Translations under genes and position numbers: made by a program
Assembly (NCBI RefSeq): GCF_049803835.1
Contig: NZ_JBNAGK010000010.1
Coordinates: 189,503-253,502, forward strand
DNA length: 64,000 nucleotides
Source of the DNA: Pacificoceanicola sp049803835
GTDB lineage: Bacteria; Pseudomonadota; Alphaproteobacteria; Rhodobacterales; Rhodobacteraceae
Reading direction: 5' to 3'
Shown here: positions 50,667-59,007 of the stretch, in pieces
Position numbering within the stretch: position 1 is the stretch's first letter
Layout: each line of letters opens with the position of its first letter
Notes under the pieces: model-generated
Told to the model about the DNA's origin: nothing
Seen by the model: only the letters and a program-made list of their open reading frames with translations
The model's database searches: none

Positions 50667-50681
50667 CGCAACAATGTTGCG
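50667..50681. promoter_or_regulatory. Palindrome upstream of phaB
   Basis: CGCAAC-AAT-GTTGCG is a perfect 6-base inverted repeat about 60 bases upstream of the phaB start and beyond the phaA terminator. It may be an operator; PhaR sites in this order are TGC-rich, which fits loosely. Confidence 0.35.
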
Positions 50682-50713
50682 TTAAGTCATAGTGCCTGAC
50701 TTATGCCGACCAG

Positions 50714-50740
50714 AAAAAAGGGGCGCATCGCTGCGCCCCT
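50714..50740 (-). terminator. Terminator of phaA
   Basis: A perfect 9-base stem (50719-50727 with 50732-50740, loop TCGC) is followed on the minus strand by T5. It lies just past the phaA stop, separating phaA from phaB. Confidence 0.86.
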
Positions 50741-50763
50741 CGAATGCCGGATGGCCGGGGCGA

Positions 50764-51939
50764 TTACGGGCGCTCCACGCAGAGCGCAACGCCCATGCCG
50801 CCGCCGATGCACAGCGTGGCGAGGCCCTTCTTGGCGTCGCGGCGCTTCATCTCGAACAGCAGGGTGTTCAGAACGCGCGCGCCCGAAGCGCCGATCGGGT
50901 GGCCGATCGCGATTGCGCCGCCGTTCACGTTCACGATGGCCGGGTCCCAGCCCATGTCCTTGTTCACGGCGCAGGCCTGCGCGGCGAAAGCTTCGTTGGC
51001 TTCGACCAGGTCGAGATCGCCAACGGACCAGCCCGCCTTTTCCAGGGCCTTGCGGGACGCGTAGATCGGGCCGACGCCCATGATCGACGGATCGAGGCCA
51101 GCGGTGGCGTAGGAGGCGATGCGGGCGAGCGGCTCGATGCCGCGCTTCTCGGCGTTCTCGGCGGACATCAGCAGAACGCCGGCGGCGCCGTCGTTCAGGC
51201 CGGAGGCGTTGGCCGCGGTCACGGTGCCGTCCTTCGTGAACGCCGGACGCAGCTTCTGCATGGCTTCGATGGTCGCGCCGTGGCGGATGTACTCGTCCTT
51301 GTCCACGACGATGTCGCCCTTGCGGGTCTTGACCGTGAAGGGGATGACCTCGTCATCGAACTTGCCGGCCTTCTGCGCGGCCTCTGCCTTGTTCTGCGAG
51401 GCGACGGCGAATTCGTCCTGCATGTCGCGGCTGATCTGCCACTTCTCGGCGACGTTTTCGGCGGTCTGACCCATGTGGTAGCCGTTGAAGGCGTCCCACA
51501 GGCCGTCGCGGATCATCGTGTCGATGTAGCTCATGTCGCCCATCTTGTGCCCGGCGCGGAGGTTCGCGGCGTGGGGGCTGAGCGTCATGTTCTCCTGGCC
51601 ACCGGCGCAGATGATGTCCGCGTCACCGAGCATGATATGCTGAGCACCCAGCGCAACGGCGCGCAGACCCGAACCGCAGACCTGGTTGAGACTCCAGGCC
51701 GCGGCCTCTTTCGGCAGGCCGGCGTTGATGTGCGCCTGGCGGGCCGGGTTCTGGCCCTGGGCAGCGGTCAGCACCTGGCCGAGGATGGTTTCGGAAACCT
51801 CGGACTTGTCGATACCGGCGCGGGCCACGAGGGCCTCGAGCACGGCCGCTCCGAGATCGTGAGCGGGGGTATTGGCAAAAGCGCCGCTGAAGCTGCCGAC
51901 GGCAGTTCGGGCAGCACTGGCGATAACGACATTGGTCAT
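50764..51939 (-). CDS. phaA: Acetyl-CoA C-acetyltransferase
   Basis: A 391-residue thiolase. VCGSGLRAVALGAQ contains the acyl-accepting Cys88 or close by, GGQENMTLSPH, SNRGAI-type NVNGGAIAIGHPIGASGAR and the C-terminal CIGGGMGVALCVE hold the catalytic His and Cys. It condenses two acetyl-CoA to acetoacetyl-CoA, the first PHB step. GGAGGAA precedes the start at 51939. It is upstream of phaB in the same direction but separated by a terminator. Confidence 0.94.
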   Translation of the reverse strand: MTNVVIASAARTAVGSFSGAFANTPAHDLGAAVLEALVARAGIDKSEVSETILGQVLTAAQGQNPARQAHINAGLPKEAAAWSLNQVCGSGLRAVALGAQHIMLGDADIICAGGQENMTLSPHAANLRAGHKMGDMSYIDTMIRDGLWDAFNGYHMGQTAENVAEKWQISRDMQDEFAVASQNKAEAAQKAGKFDDEVIPFTVKTRKGDIVVDKDEYIRHGATIEAMQKLRPAFTKDGTVTAANASGLNDGAAGVLLMSAENAEKRGIEPLARIASYATAGLDPSIMGVGPIYASRKALEKAGWSVGDLDLVEANEAFAAQACAVNKDMGWDPAIVNVNGGAIAIGHPIGASGARVLNTLLFEMKRRDAKKGLATLCIGGGMGVALCVERP

Positions 51940-52040
51940 GTTTGTTCCTCCGGCCAAGTGTTCGCGCGAAGGGTTACAGTGTTTACCGGGAAGGTCAAAC
52001 AGACTGACTTCGCGTCATGGTGGAGGCGTAGAACATTCTG

Positions 52041-52050
52041 CGCTGCAGCG
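52041..52050. promoter_or_regulatory. CGCTGCAGCG palindrome upstream of phaA
   Basis: A perfect 10-base palindrome with a CTGCAG core, about 100 bases upstream of the phaA start. TGC/GCA-type symmetry resembles the pattern recalled for PhaR, but the match is short and the site could be chance. Confidence 0.3.
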
Positions 52051-52079
52051 AAAGCGACCTTCTGTCACGGTCGGCGCTA

Positions 52080-52916
52080 TCAGGCCGTCAGCGCGTCGGG
52101 TCTGGTCCGCCACGGCGGGCGCACGGTCGGGGCTGCGAAGTAGTAACCCTGCAGACAGTCGATGCCGATTTCGCGCAGGCATTCCATGTCCTCGGCGGTT
52201 TCCACCCGTTCAGCAACAGTGAACATGTCGAATTGCTCGGCGATGGCATGGATCGCCGTGACCAGCACCTGGTTGTCGGGATCGCTCGCGATGCCTGTGG
52301 TGAACTGGCCGTCTATCTTGAGGATGTCGAAACTGAAGTCCTTGAGGTATCGCAGCGCCGTGAACCCCGCGCCGAAATCGTCCATGGCAAACGAAATGCC
52401 CTTCTTCTGAAGCTCGCGCATGAAGGAGACGACCAGTTCCGGGACGGTCATGGCGGAGGCTTCCGTGATCTCGAGAACCAGCCGTTCCGCAACGGTGGGA
52501 TCGCCCGAAAGGCCCCGGCTGAGGACGCGCATCCACTTGCGGTAGCCAATGGACCGCGCGGACATGTTGATCGACAGGCGCAGATCCGGCACCCGCGCCA
52601 GTTCCGCCAGACCCTTTTCCAAAGCAATGCAATCGAGCAGGCGTCCGTACTCGGTGTCCTCGACGACCGCGATGAAATCGCGCGCCGGAATGACCCGTCC
52701 GGTCTCGTCGAGAACGCGGATCAACCCCTCGTAAAAGGCGATCTCGCCCGGGTTGGCGGCCTGCACGACCGGCTGAAAGGCCAGCAGGGTTTCCCGATGC
52801 TCGATGGCGCGGCGGACCATCAGCAGCGTGTTGGCGTCACGCTGGCCGACCGCAAGGGCCAGAGCGTTGCGGGGGCCGCTCTCCAACGCCTTGAGATGCT
52901 TTTCCTTAAGGGCCAT
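52080..52916 (-). CDS. EAL-domain cyclic di-GMP phosphodiesterase
   Basis: A 278-residue single-domain protein. FYEGLIR replaces the classical EALLR motif but keeps Glu and Leu; NMSARS, LEITE, DDFGAGFTALRYL, LKIDGQF and VAERVE supply the metal and catalytic residues, so it looks active. It would hydrolyse c-di-GMP to pGpG. No GGDEF or sensor domain is present. A PilZ effector is encoded at 38742. Confidence 0.88.
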   Translation of the reverse strand: MALKEKHLKALESGPRNALALAVGQRDANTLLMVRRAIEHRETLLAFQPVVQAANPGEIAFYEGLIRVLDETGRVIPARDFIAVVEDTEYGRLLDCIALEKGLAELARVPDLRLSINMSARSIGYRKWMRVLSRGLSGDPTVAERLVLEITEASAMTVPELVVSFMRELQKKGISFAMDDFGAGFTALRYLKDFSFDILKIDGQFTTGIASDPDNQVLVTAIHAIAEQFDMFTVAERVETAEDMECLREIGIDCLQGYYFAAPTVRPPWRTRPDALTA

Positions 52917-53017
52917 GTTCGTCTCCCGACACAGTGCATTGCCAGCTTTGGGACACAGGCCTTAAACCTCGGTTAAACATTCAATTGATGGCAAATTTGC
53001 AGGTCTTTCATCACCGC

Positions 53018-53045
53018 TTGACTCTGTGGAATTGCCCCGTATAAG
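53018..53045 (+). promoter_or_regulatory. Sigma-70-type promoter of rpsD
   Basis: TTGACT at 53018-53023 and TATAAG at 53040-53045 with a 16-base spacer. Transcription would begin near 53052, giving an rpsD leader of about 155 bases. A CCCC-GCAA-GGGG tetraloop hairpin at 53070-53081 lies in that leader. Confidence 0.6.
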
Positions 53046-53134
53046 CGCGGCTTCACTGGTGTTGGTGGCCCCCGCAAGGGGATGCCCTGTCGTTCCGGCC
53101 AAATCCGGGAAGAGGACAACGCCCTTCGAATGCG

Positions 53135-53180
53135 CGTCTCATCCCGAAAAGTGGGAACCGGTTTTCGGGAAGATGAGGCG
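53135..53180. repeat. Inverted-repeat element in the rpsD leader
   Basis: Nested arms CCCGAAAA/TTTTCGGG (53143-53150 with 53162-53169) inside outer TCTCAT/ATGAGG arms surround a GTGGGAACCGG loop. From memory this closely resembles a short palindromic element widespread in alphaproteobacteria, especially rhizobia (core CCGAAAAGTGG..ACCGGTTTTCGG). It ends about 26 bases before the rpsD start. Confidence 0.7.
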
Positions 53181-53206
53181 GCAAACCAAATGAAGGAGAT
53201 CAGATC

Positions 53207-53827
53207 GTGACCAAACGCACGTCTGCCAAGTACAAGATCGACCGCCGCATGGGCGAAAACATCTGGGGCCGTCCGAAGTCCCCGGTCAACCGCCGCGAAT
53301 ACGGCCCGGGCCAGCACGGCCAGCGCCGCAAGGGCAAGATGTCCGACTTCGGCCTGCAGCTCCGCGCCAAGCAGAAGCTGAAGGGTTACTACGGCGACCT
53401 GACCGAGAAGCAGTTCAAGAAGATCTACGTCGAAGCTGCCCGCGTGAAGGGTGACACCGGCGAGAACCTGATCGGCCTGCTCGAGCGCCGTCTGGACGCC
53501 GTCGTCTACCGCGCCAAGTTCGTGCCGACCGTCTTCGCGGCCCGTCAGTTCGTGAACCACGGCCACGTCCTGGTGAACGGCCAGCGCGTCAACATTCCGT
53601 CCTACCGCGTCAAGGAAGGCGACGTCATTGAGGTCCGCGAGAAGTCGCGCCAGATGACCGCCCTGCTCGAGGCTGTCCAGCTCGCCGAGCGCGACGTTCC
53701 GGATTACATCGAGGCGGACCACTCCAAGATGACCGCGACTTTCGTGCGCACCCCGGGTCTCTCCGATGTGCCGTACCCGGTCGTCATGGAACCGAACCTC
53801 GTGATCGAATACTACGCGCAGAACTAA
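53207..53827 (+). CDS. rpsD: 30S ribosomal protein S4
   Basis: A 206-residue protein of normal S4 length. TKRTSAKYKIDRRMGENIWG at the start, YGPGQHGQRRKGKMSDFG, and the S4 RNA-binding domain RLDAVVYRAKFVPTVFAARQFVNHGHVLVNG are diagnostic. It binds 16S rRNA early in 30S assembly and can repress its own mRNA in other bacteria. The start is GTG with AAGGAG at 53193-53198. It is a single-gene transcript with its own promoter and terminator. Confidence 0.98.
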   Translation: MTKRTSAKYKIDRRMGENIWGRPKSPVNRREYGPGQHGQRRKGKMSDFGLQLRAKQKLKGYYGDLTEKQFKKIYVEAARVKGDTGENLIGLLERRLDAVVYRAKFVPTVFAARQFVNHGHVLVNGQRVNIPSYRVKEGDVIEVREKSRQMTALLEAVQLAERDVPDYIEADHSKMTATFVRTPGLSDVPYPVVMEPNLVIEYYAQN

Positions 53828-53850
53828 GGTTCGGCGCCCGAGATTCGCGA

Positions 53851-53879
53851 AAGGCCGTCCCAAGGGACGGCCTTTTTGC
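53851..53879 (+). terminator. Terminator of rpsD
   Basis: A strong stem (53851-53861 with 53864-53874) is followed by TTTTTG, 24 bases after the rpsD stop. Confidence 0.9.
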
Positions 53880-53908
53880 TTGTGCAGCAAGGCGAGGCCT
53901 TCGGGCAT

Positions 53909-53940
53909 GAAAAAAGCCGCGTCCCGGAGGGGCGCGGCCT
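53909..53940 (-). terminator. Terminator of the DUF1127 gene
   Basis: GCCGCG/CGCGGC arms around a TCCCGGAGGGG loop, followed on the minus strand by a T-rich run. It lies 25 bases past the DUF1127 stop. Confidence 0.78.
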
Positions 53941-53964
53941 TTTGCTTGACGTGCGTGCGGGGAC

Positions 53965-54186
53965 TCAGATGTGGAGCATGTCCCGCATCACGTGGCGGAC
54001 GATGTCTTCGCGCTTGAGGCCCATAGCCTCCAGATCGTCGTCGGACTTTGCGGTAAGGCGCTCGATTTCGCGCATCCGCGGGTTGGATTCGGCGATCATC
54101 ACCAGGGCGGCCAGGATGCGGCGCCCAAGTCCGGCGAGCGGTGCGCTGGCGGGCGTGGTGACGTAGGGGGCAGTGATATGTGCCAT
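53965..54186 (-). CDS. DUF1127 protein
   Basis: A 73-residue protein with the C-terminal DUF1127-type helix pair (NPRMREIERLTAKSDDDLEAMGLKREDIVRHV), an arginine-rich segment that in other alphaproteobacteria binds RNA and phosphate-stress partners. It lies alone between two terminators and a 311-base gap. Function here unknown. Confidence 0.85.
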   Translation of the reverse strand: MAHITAPYVTTPASAPLAGLGRRILAALVMIAESNPRMREIERLTAKSDDDLEAMGLKREDIVRHVMRDMLHI

Positions 54187-54497
54187 GAGAGTTGCCTCGC
54201 GTCTCTTTATAGGTCAGGAACTGCTACACAATTTACGCCGCGCTGCAGCATGGCGCTACGCCCGAAGCGGAATAGCCGCTCTCGCAAAACTGCATAGGTC
54301 GCAAAGAGTCGCCCAACGCAATGAGGCGGCCGGGGAAGCCGCCTCGGATGCGTTCTGAAATATACGTGCAATCAATCACTTGGCAAATGCAGGGCCCGGG
54401 ACCGGACCCCGCGTGCGGTCACACTCACGGCACGACGTCTAGACCAGGTTCTTTACAGTTTTACGAAGGTTTCCGGAAAATCACCCGTCGAACCGGA
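54187..54497. other. 311-base gap, hairpin only
   Basis: This stretch between DUF1127 and DUF1045 has no credible gene. It holds a GAGGCGGC/GCCGCCTC hairpin (54323-54330 with 54338-54345) flanked by CGCA/TGCG, without a T run. A small RNA or decayed sequence is possible; nothing else is seen. Confidence 0.6.
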
Positions 54498-55187
54498 TCA
54501 TCCGGCCAGCGGGTAGCGGGCGAGGCTGTGGAACGTGCCACTTTCGTGGTCTTGCCCGCAGAGGGTCAGGGCGTCGATCACGAACGGACGCGGCAGGATC
54601 GGCGTGATATGGGACTCCAGGGCCGCGCGGGCGACCTCCGCGACCTGCTTCGGGAGGGGGCCGGTCAGGGTCATGTGAAACCGGAAGTCGTCCATGACAT
54701 AGGGATAGCCCCAAGCGTCCAGGTTTTCTTGCTGCCGCTTCGTCAGTGACGGGCCGCGCCGCCACTCCATTTCGTCATCCGAGGGCTGCGCCCGGAAAGG
54801 ATCGAACTCGCGGACTACGTCCGCTGCAAGCGCCCTGAGCGCACCATCGTCTCCCTCCGGCACCAGAGCCAGGAATCGCCCGATCTGCGTCAGAGACAGC
54901 CCGTCCAACGCAACCGGGCTTGCATGCCCGCAGAAGGCGCGGAGCGCGATGTCCAGCGCCTTGACGGTCTCACCTTCGGCAAGGTGAAACGGCGGCTTCA
55001 TCGTCGCATGGAAGCCATAGCGGCTGGGCTTTTCGCTCAGATCATGGGCCGGTGCGGGGAGGCCGGTCACATCCGGCGCTTTCGGCCTGTCCCCCGTCGC
55101 CATATCCCAGCCGAGCCAGGCGGCACCAAACTGCGCCAGAGCACCGGGAGGCGGCGTGAAATAGATGGCATATCGGGCGTAGGGCAT
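54498..55187 (-). CDS. DUF1045 protein, 2H-phosphoesterase-like
   Basis: A 229-residue protein with MPYARYAIYFTPPPGALAQFGAAWLGWD at the start, a family trait, and two HxT motifs: HATMKPPF near residue 84 and HMTLTGPL near residue 173, as in the 2H phosphoesterase superfamily. DUF1045 members are seen with phosphonate genes; none is here. The start at 55187 is chosen by family; 16 upstream codons are open. Confidence 0.85.
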   Translation of the reverse strand: MPYARYAIYFTPPPGALAQFGAAWLGWDMATGDRPKAPDVTGLPAPAHDLSEKPSRYGFHATMKPPFHLAEGETVKALDIALRAFCGHASPVALDGLSLTQIGRFLALVPEGDDGALRALAADVVREFDPFRAQPSDDEMEWRRGPSLTKRQQENLDAWGYPYVMDDFRFHMTLTGPLPKQVAEVARAALESHITPILPRPFVIDALTLCGQDHESGTFHSLARYPLAG

Positions 55188-55270
55188 TGTTTTGGCCTCC
55201 GGAATCACAGTGCGCCGGGCGCTTTGATTTGCCAAGTCACATTCCGGTATCCGGTTTCGGCGGCATGGAT

Positions 55271-55927
55271 CTACCCGGGCCAGTGCTCTCCGAGTATGCC
55301 GCTGCCCTGCTCCTCCTCGACCACCGCTCTGTAGTGTTTCATCGCATGATCGGGTCCGAGCGATGACCGGCTGGCCCGGGCGCGGTGTACGATGCCCATG
55401 TGGTTGAACTGCGCGGGCAAACCTGTCACCGGATCATCGTCGCGGTTGATCAGCAGGCAGTAGCCGTCATTCTTGACCGGCCCGCGTGTCTTGCGCGGGC
55501 GGGGGGCCGCGAAACCGATTCCGGCAACCCCCCAGCTCTTCGTCAGGATCTGCGTCGCCGCCGCGCCAAGCGAATGGCCGATGATGTAGGTCGGCCGCGT
55601 GCCGCCGGAGTCGACCCAGTCGTAAATGACCTTGGCATGCCGCAGAAAGCCCTGGTGCCAGATCGTTCCGGACGCTCCTTTTTCGCAGGCGGGATCACTG
55701 AAAGAGTATTTCTTGCCGGCGATCCACATCACCCGAAGGTTGAATTTCAGGTAATCCATCAGGGAGTTGGATCCCGGAATCAGAAGGACACCATTGTCCA
55801 GCAGGTGCGCCTGCACATCCCCCTGGTCCAGAGACCGTGCCAGCCGGGGCGCGACGGACGGGTGTGTGCCCGCCGAATAGGACGACTGCGCCAATTGCGC
55901 TGCGACGCGGATCGGATAGCGGTGCAT
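55271..55927 (-). CDS. Lipase-like alpha/beta hydrolase
   Basis: A 218-residue protein with the Lipase_3-type nucleophile elbow GHSLGAAAT near residue 118 and a preceding GFLRHAKVIYDWVDSGG helix. An Asp and His candidates follow (NRDDDPVTGLP, FNHMGIVH). There is no signal peptide, so it acts in the cytoplasm or is injected. The substrate is unknown. Confidence 0.72.
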   Translation of the reverse strand: MHRYPIRVAAQLAQSSYSAGTHPSVAPRLARSLDQGDVQAHLLDNGVLLIPGSNSLMDYLKFNLRVMWIAGKKYSFSDPACEKGASGTIWHQGFLRHAKVIYDWVDSGGTRPTYIIGHSLGAAATQILTKSWGVAGIGFAAPRPRKTRGPVKNDGYCLLINRDDDPVTGLPAQFNHMGIVHRARASRSSLGPDHAMKHYRAVVEEEQGSGILGEHWPG

Positions 55928-56079
55928 GGGTCGAGACTTTCAATCTTTTCATTTCGTTATCAGAGGCTTCGCGCAGACGGGCAGAGCGTCGATGCGAGGT
56001 GGATCGACTTTCTGTCAAATTAAGCCGATGGCAACTTCTCCGGCATTACAAGGCTCCATCAAAATCTTGAGGAGCACCC

Positions 56080-56586
56080 ATGTTCAAGACCTTCCTTTCC
56101 GGGCTTATCATCTCTGCGGCCCTGACCACCGGCGCGTCCGCGCTCGACGCCAGCAAGTATCAATCCCTGGTCGCTCAAACCATCGCCGGTCTCAGCGCGG
56201 ATACCGTCGATGTCGCGCAGCTCATGGCGTTCCAGCAGGACCTGGTGGACATGGGTGTCGAGGGGGCCCGCGCGTATGCCGTCGAAGCGCCGGAGCACGC
56301 CGAACTGATGAACTTCGTCGCCGACCACGCCCCCGAGATGATCGCGATGTCGCTCGATGCCATCGAATACGCCTGGCACGATGGCGAGGCGCTGGAGGAA
56401 ATCGGTGTGTCGCCCGACGATCTGGATCACTTCGGCCCGGTCGTCAGCCATATGGATGCGATCATTCACCCCGCCACCGCCATGATCGCGCTGCGGGAGT
56501 TCGAGGCAACGGGCAACCGTGCGCATCTCGTACAGGTCAAGGACGAGTTGTCCGAGGTCGTCGCGCACCTTTCGCATCTGAACTGA
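56080..56586 (+). CDS. Secreted helical protein of unknown function, paired with chemoreceptor
   Basis: A 168-residue protein with signal peptide MFKTFLSGLIISAALTTGASA and a mature all-helical, acidic body (QLMAFQQDLVDMGVEGARAY, EHAELMNFVADHAPEMIAM) ending HLSHLN. I do not recognise the family. GAGGAG precedes the ATG. Its stop is 42 bases from the start of a methyl-accepting chemotaxis protein, so the two probably share a transcript; a periplasmic ligand-binding partner is a reasonable inference. Confidence 0.72.
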   Translation: MFKTFLSGLIISAALTTGASALDASKYQSLVAQTIAGLSADTVDVAQLMAFQQDLVDMGVEGARAYAVEAPEHAELMNFVADHAPEMIAMSLDAIEYAWHDGEALEEIGVSPDDLDHFGPVVSHMDAIIHPATAMIALREFEATGNRAHLVQVKDELSEVVAHLSHLN

Positions 56587-56628
56587 AGCCTCAGACCCCT
56601 GAACTGAACACCAGAATCGGAGAAACCG

Positions 56629-58755
56629 ATGAGCATAGCGCGTTCCATTTCCGTTCAACTCGTCCTCGCCTTCACAGTGATCCTGTTCATCGCGATGGGG
56701 CTGGGGGCTGTGGGCCTTCTTGGAACGCGCGCCATTGCCGGGAAGATCGAAACGACGGCGCAGACCGCATTGCCCGCAATGATGGTGGCCTCCGAACTCG
56801 AGGTCGACGCGGCGCGGGTCGAGAGCATGGCGCTGAGCTACTTTTTCCAGAACAGCGTGCTGCCCGAGACCGAAGAGCGCCTCGCATTTCTGCTCGAGAG
56901 GTTGAGCAGCGCATTGGAAACGCAGCGCAATGCTGAACTCCACTCGCGATACGAGAGCCTTGTTGCGGCCATAGACCTTGCGGTTCAGCGCCATGCGGCA
57001 GAAGTCGCCATGCGCGTCGAGGTCGGTGACGAGAACCTGACGATCGTGCAGTTTCTGAAAGCCGTGAAACTCGGCAATGCCGACTATGTCACCGCCGTCG
57101 GCGAGGCGAGCCGCTTCGGCGTCTTCGACGGATTGAACACCGATCCCGGCACGACGGCGTTTGCGGCCTTTGCCAAAAGCTATGTTGCGCCGGATGAAGC
57201 GTTCGCGGACCTTCTCGCCGCCTACGGCGAAGCCGAGGCGAAGGTCATCGACTACGTGAGCGAACGCATCGTCACCGCCGGCTCCGCGGAATTGGCCGAG
57301 GCGCAGTTCGTGCGCATGTCCTCCCGGCGGCTGCCGAGAATGACAGCCGCGCTGGACGCGGCGATCGAGGCGGCAACCGAACGCTATGGCGCCCTCCAGT
57401 CGGCCAAGAAGGACGCCCAGGTCGAGATGCGTGCCGCGCTCGTGGATTTCGTCGAAAAGGTGGACGAGCAGCAGAGGTCGGCTTTGGGCGACATGAACGA
57501 GGCCGTGTCAGAGGCGCAGGATCTCTCTACCACGGTAACCTTCGTGACGACGGTGGCTCTAGCGGTCGGCGCGATCCTGGCCGCCGCGATCTGTATTGCC
57601 GCCGTCCGCAAGGTCGGTCCGCCGATCCGTGCCATTACCGAAGCCATCACCGCGCTCGGCGAGCGCAAGTTCGACATCCCGATCCCATTCCAGAACCGCC
57701 GGGACGAGGTTGGCCGTCTGTCGCGCACTGCAGAAGAATTCAGACACCGCCTTGCCGATGCGGATGCGCTGTCGGCGGCGCAGGAGGCGGAGCGTCAGGC
57801 ACAGGAAATGGTTGTCCAAAGACTCAGCCGCAGCATGCGGGCGCTGTCCGATGGCGACCTGAGCGAGACCATCGAGACGCAGTTTCCGCCAGCTTACGAA
57901 CAACTCCGCGCGGACTTCAACACGACGGTGATGAACATGAACGGGCTGCTCGCCCAGATCGCTGCCAGCGTCTCCGAGGTCGAAGGCCGGGCCACCGAAA
58001 TCGGCGATGCTGCCCAAGATCTTTCGGCGAGGACCGAAAGCCAGGCCGCTACGCTGGAGCAGACCGCGGCGGCGATGGATCAGCTGACGACGAGTGTCCG
58101 GGCTGCCGCCGAAAGCGCCGCCGCCGTCGAGGACCAGGTTACGGCCACACGCTCGGGTGCCGAAGAGAACGCAGAGGCCGTGCGGGAGGCCGTACAGGCC
58201 ATGGCCGCGATCAAGAAATCCTCCGAAGGCATCGTGCAGATCATCAGCGTGATCGACGACATCGCCTTCCAGACCAACCTGCTTGCGCTCAACGCCGGGG
58301 TGGAGGCCGCACGTGCCGGCGAGAGCGGTCGCGGGTTTGCCGTCGTGGCATCCGAGGTGCGGAACCTTGCCCAGAAATCCTCCGATGCGGCGCAGCAGAT
58401 CAAGGCGTTGATCAATGAAAGCGTCGATCAGGTCAGCGGTGGCGTGCGGCTGGTCAACAATGCCGGCGAAGCGCTCGATCAGATCGTCGAACGGGTGACG
58501 CACATCGAGAAACTGGTCAGCGGCATTGCCAACGCGGCACAGGAGCAGGCCCTCGGACTCGGCGAGGTCAACGAGGGGGTCGTGAACCTCGACCGTGTGA
58601 CGCAGCAGAACGCGGCCATGGTGCAGCAGTCGACGGTGGCGAGCCAGATGCTGAAGCAGAAGGGCGACGTATTGAGCGGACTCGTGGAGCGGTTCCGGCT
58701 CATGCCCCAGTCCCGGGCGGAACGCGCCACGCCGCACGTCAGGCTCGTCGGTTGA
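56629..58755 (+). CDS. Methyl-accepting chemotaxis protein
   Basis: A 708-residue receptor. TM1 about residues 10-31, a helical periplasmic sensor about 32-302, TM2 about 303-326, HAMP 327-380, a second HAMP-like unit about 405-455, then the signalling hairpin whose tip reads DDIAFQTNLLALNAGVEAARAGE, with GFAVVASEVR after it. It lacks a C-terminal CheR-binding pentapeptide. GGAGA precedes the start. The partner gene at 56080 may supply ligand. No other che genes are in the window. Confidence 0.93.
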   Translation: MSIARSISVQLVLAFTVILFIAMGLGAVGLLGTRAIAGKIETTAQTALPAMMVASELEVDAARVESMALSYFFQNSVLPETEERLAFLLERLSSALETQRNAELHSRYESLVAAIDLAVQRHAAEVAMRVEVGDENLTIVQFLKAVKLGNADYVTAVGEASRFGVFDGLNTDPGTTAFAAFAKSYVAPDEAFADLLAAYGEAEAKVIDYVSERIVTAGSAELAEAQFVRMSSRRLPRMTAALDAAIEAATERYGALQSAKKDAQVEMRAALVDFVEKVDEQQRSALGDMNEAVSEAQDLSTTVTFVTTVALAVGAILAAAICIAAVRKVGPPIRAITEAITALGERKFDIPIPFQNRRDEVGRLSRTAEEFRHRLADADALSAAQEAERQAQEMVVQRLSRSMRALSDGDLSETIETQFPPAYEQLRADFNTTVMNMNGLLAQIAASVSEVEGRATEIGDAAQDLSARTESQAATLEQTAAAMDQLTTSVRAAAESAAAVEDQVTATRSGAEENAEAVREAVQAMAAIKKSSEGIVQIISVIDDIAFQTNLLALNAGVEAARAGESGRGFAVVASEVRNLAQKSSDAAQQIKALINESVDQVSGGVRLVNNAGEALDQIVERVTHIEKLVSGIANAAQEQALGLGEVNEGVVNLDRVTQQNAAMVQQSTVASQMLKQKGDVLSGLVERFRLMPQSRAERATPHVRLVG

Positions 58756-58823
58756 CGCCGAATCCGCGCAGGCGGCCCCGGCCTGCCCGGGCCGCCGTTT
58801 CGGATGTCCTGATAGCAGGGTGG

Positions 58824-58900
58824 TGGTGATCCCGGCAGGATTCGAACCTGCAACCTGCCCCTTAGGAGGGGGCTGCTCTATCCAGTTGAGCCACGGGACC
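58824..58900 (-). tRNA. tRNA-Arg (anticodon CCT)
   Basis: Read leftward, the sequence folds as GGTCCCG...CGGGATC acceptor, a normal D arm, anticodon stem GCCCC/GGGGC around loop CTCCTAA (anticodon CCT), T arm with GGTTCGAATCC, discriminator A and encoded CCA (58824-58826). It decodes AGG. An ACCCTG-CCTTTA-CAGGGT inverted repeat lies 16-33 bases upstream (58916-58933). Confidence 0.95.
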
Positions 58901-59007
58901 ACTGACCCCGCTCTTACCCTGCCTTTACAGGGTTGTCATCCCGCAACCGCCTTGCACCGGGGACAGATTAGGGTAACGATTGTCCAAAAGAAAAAGGACC
59001 TTGGCCC

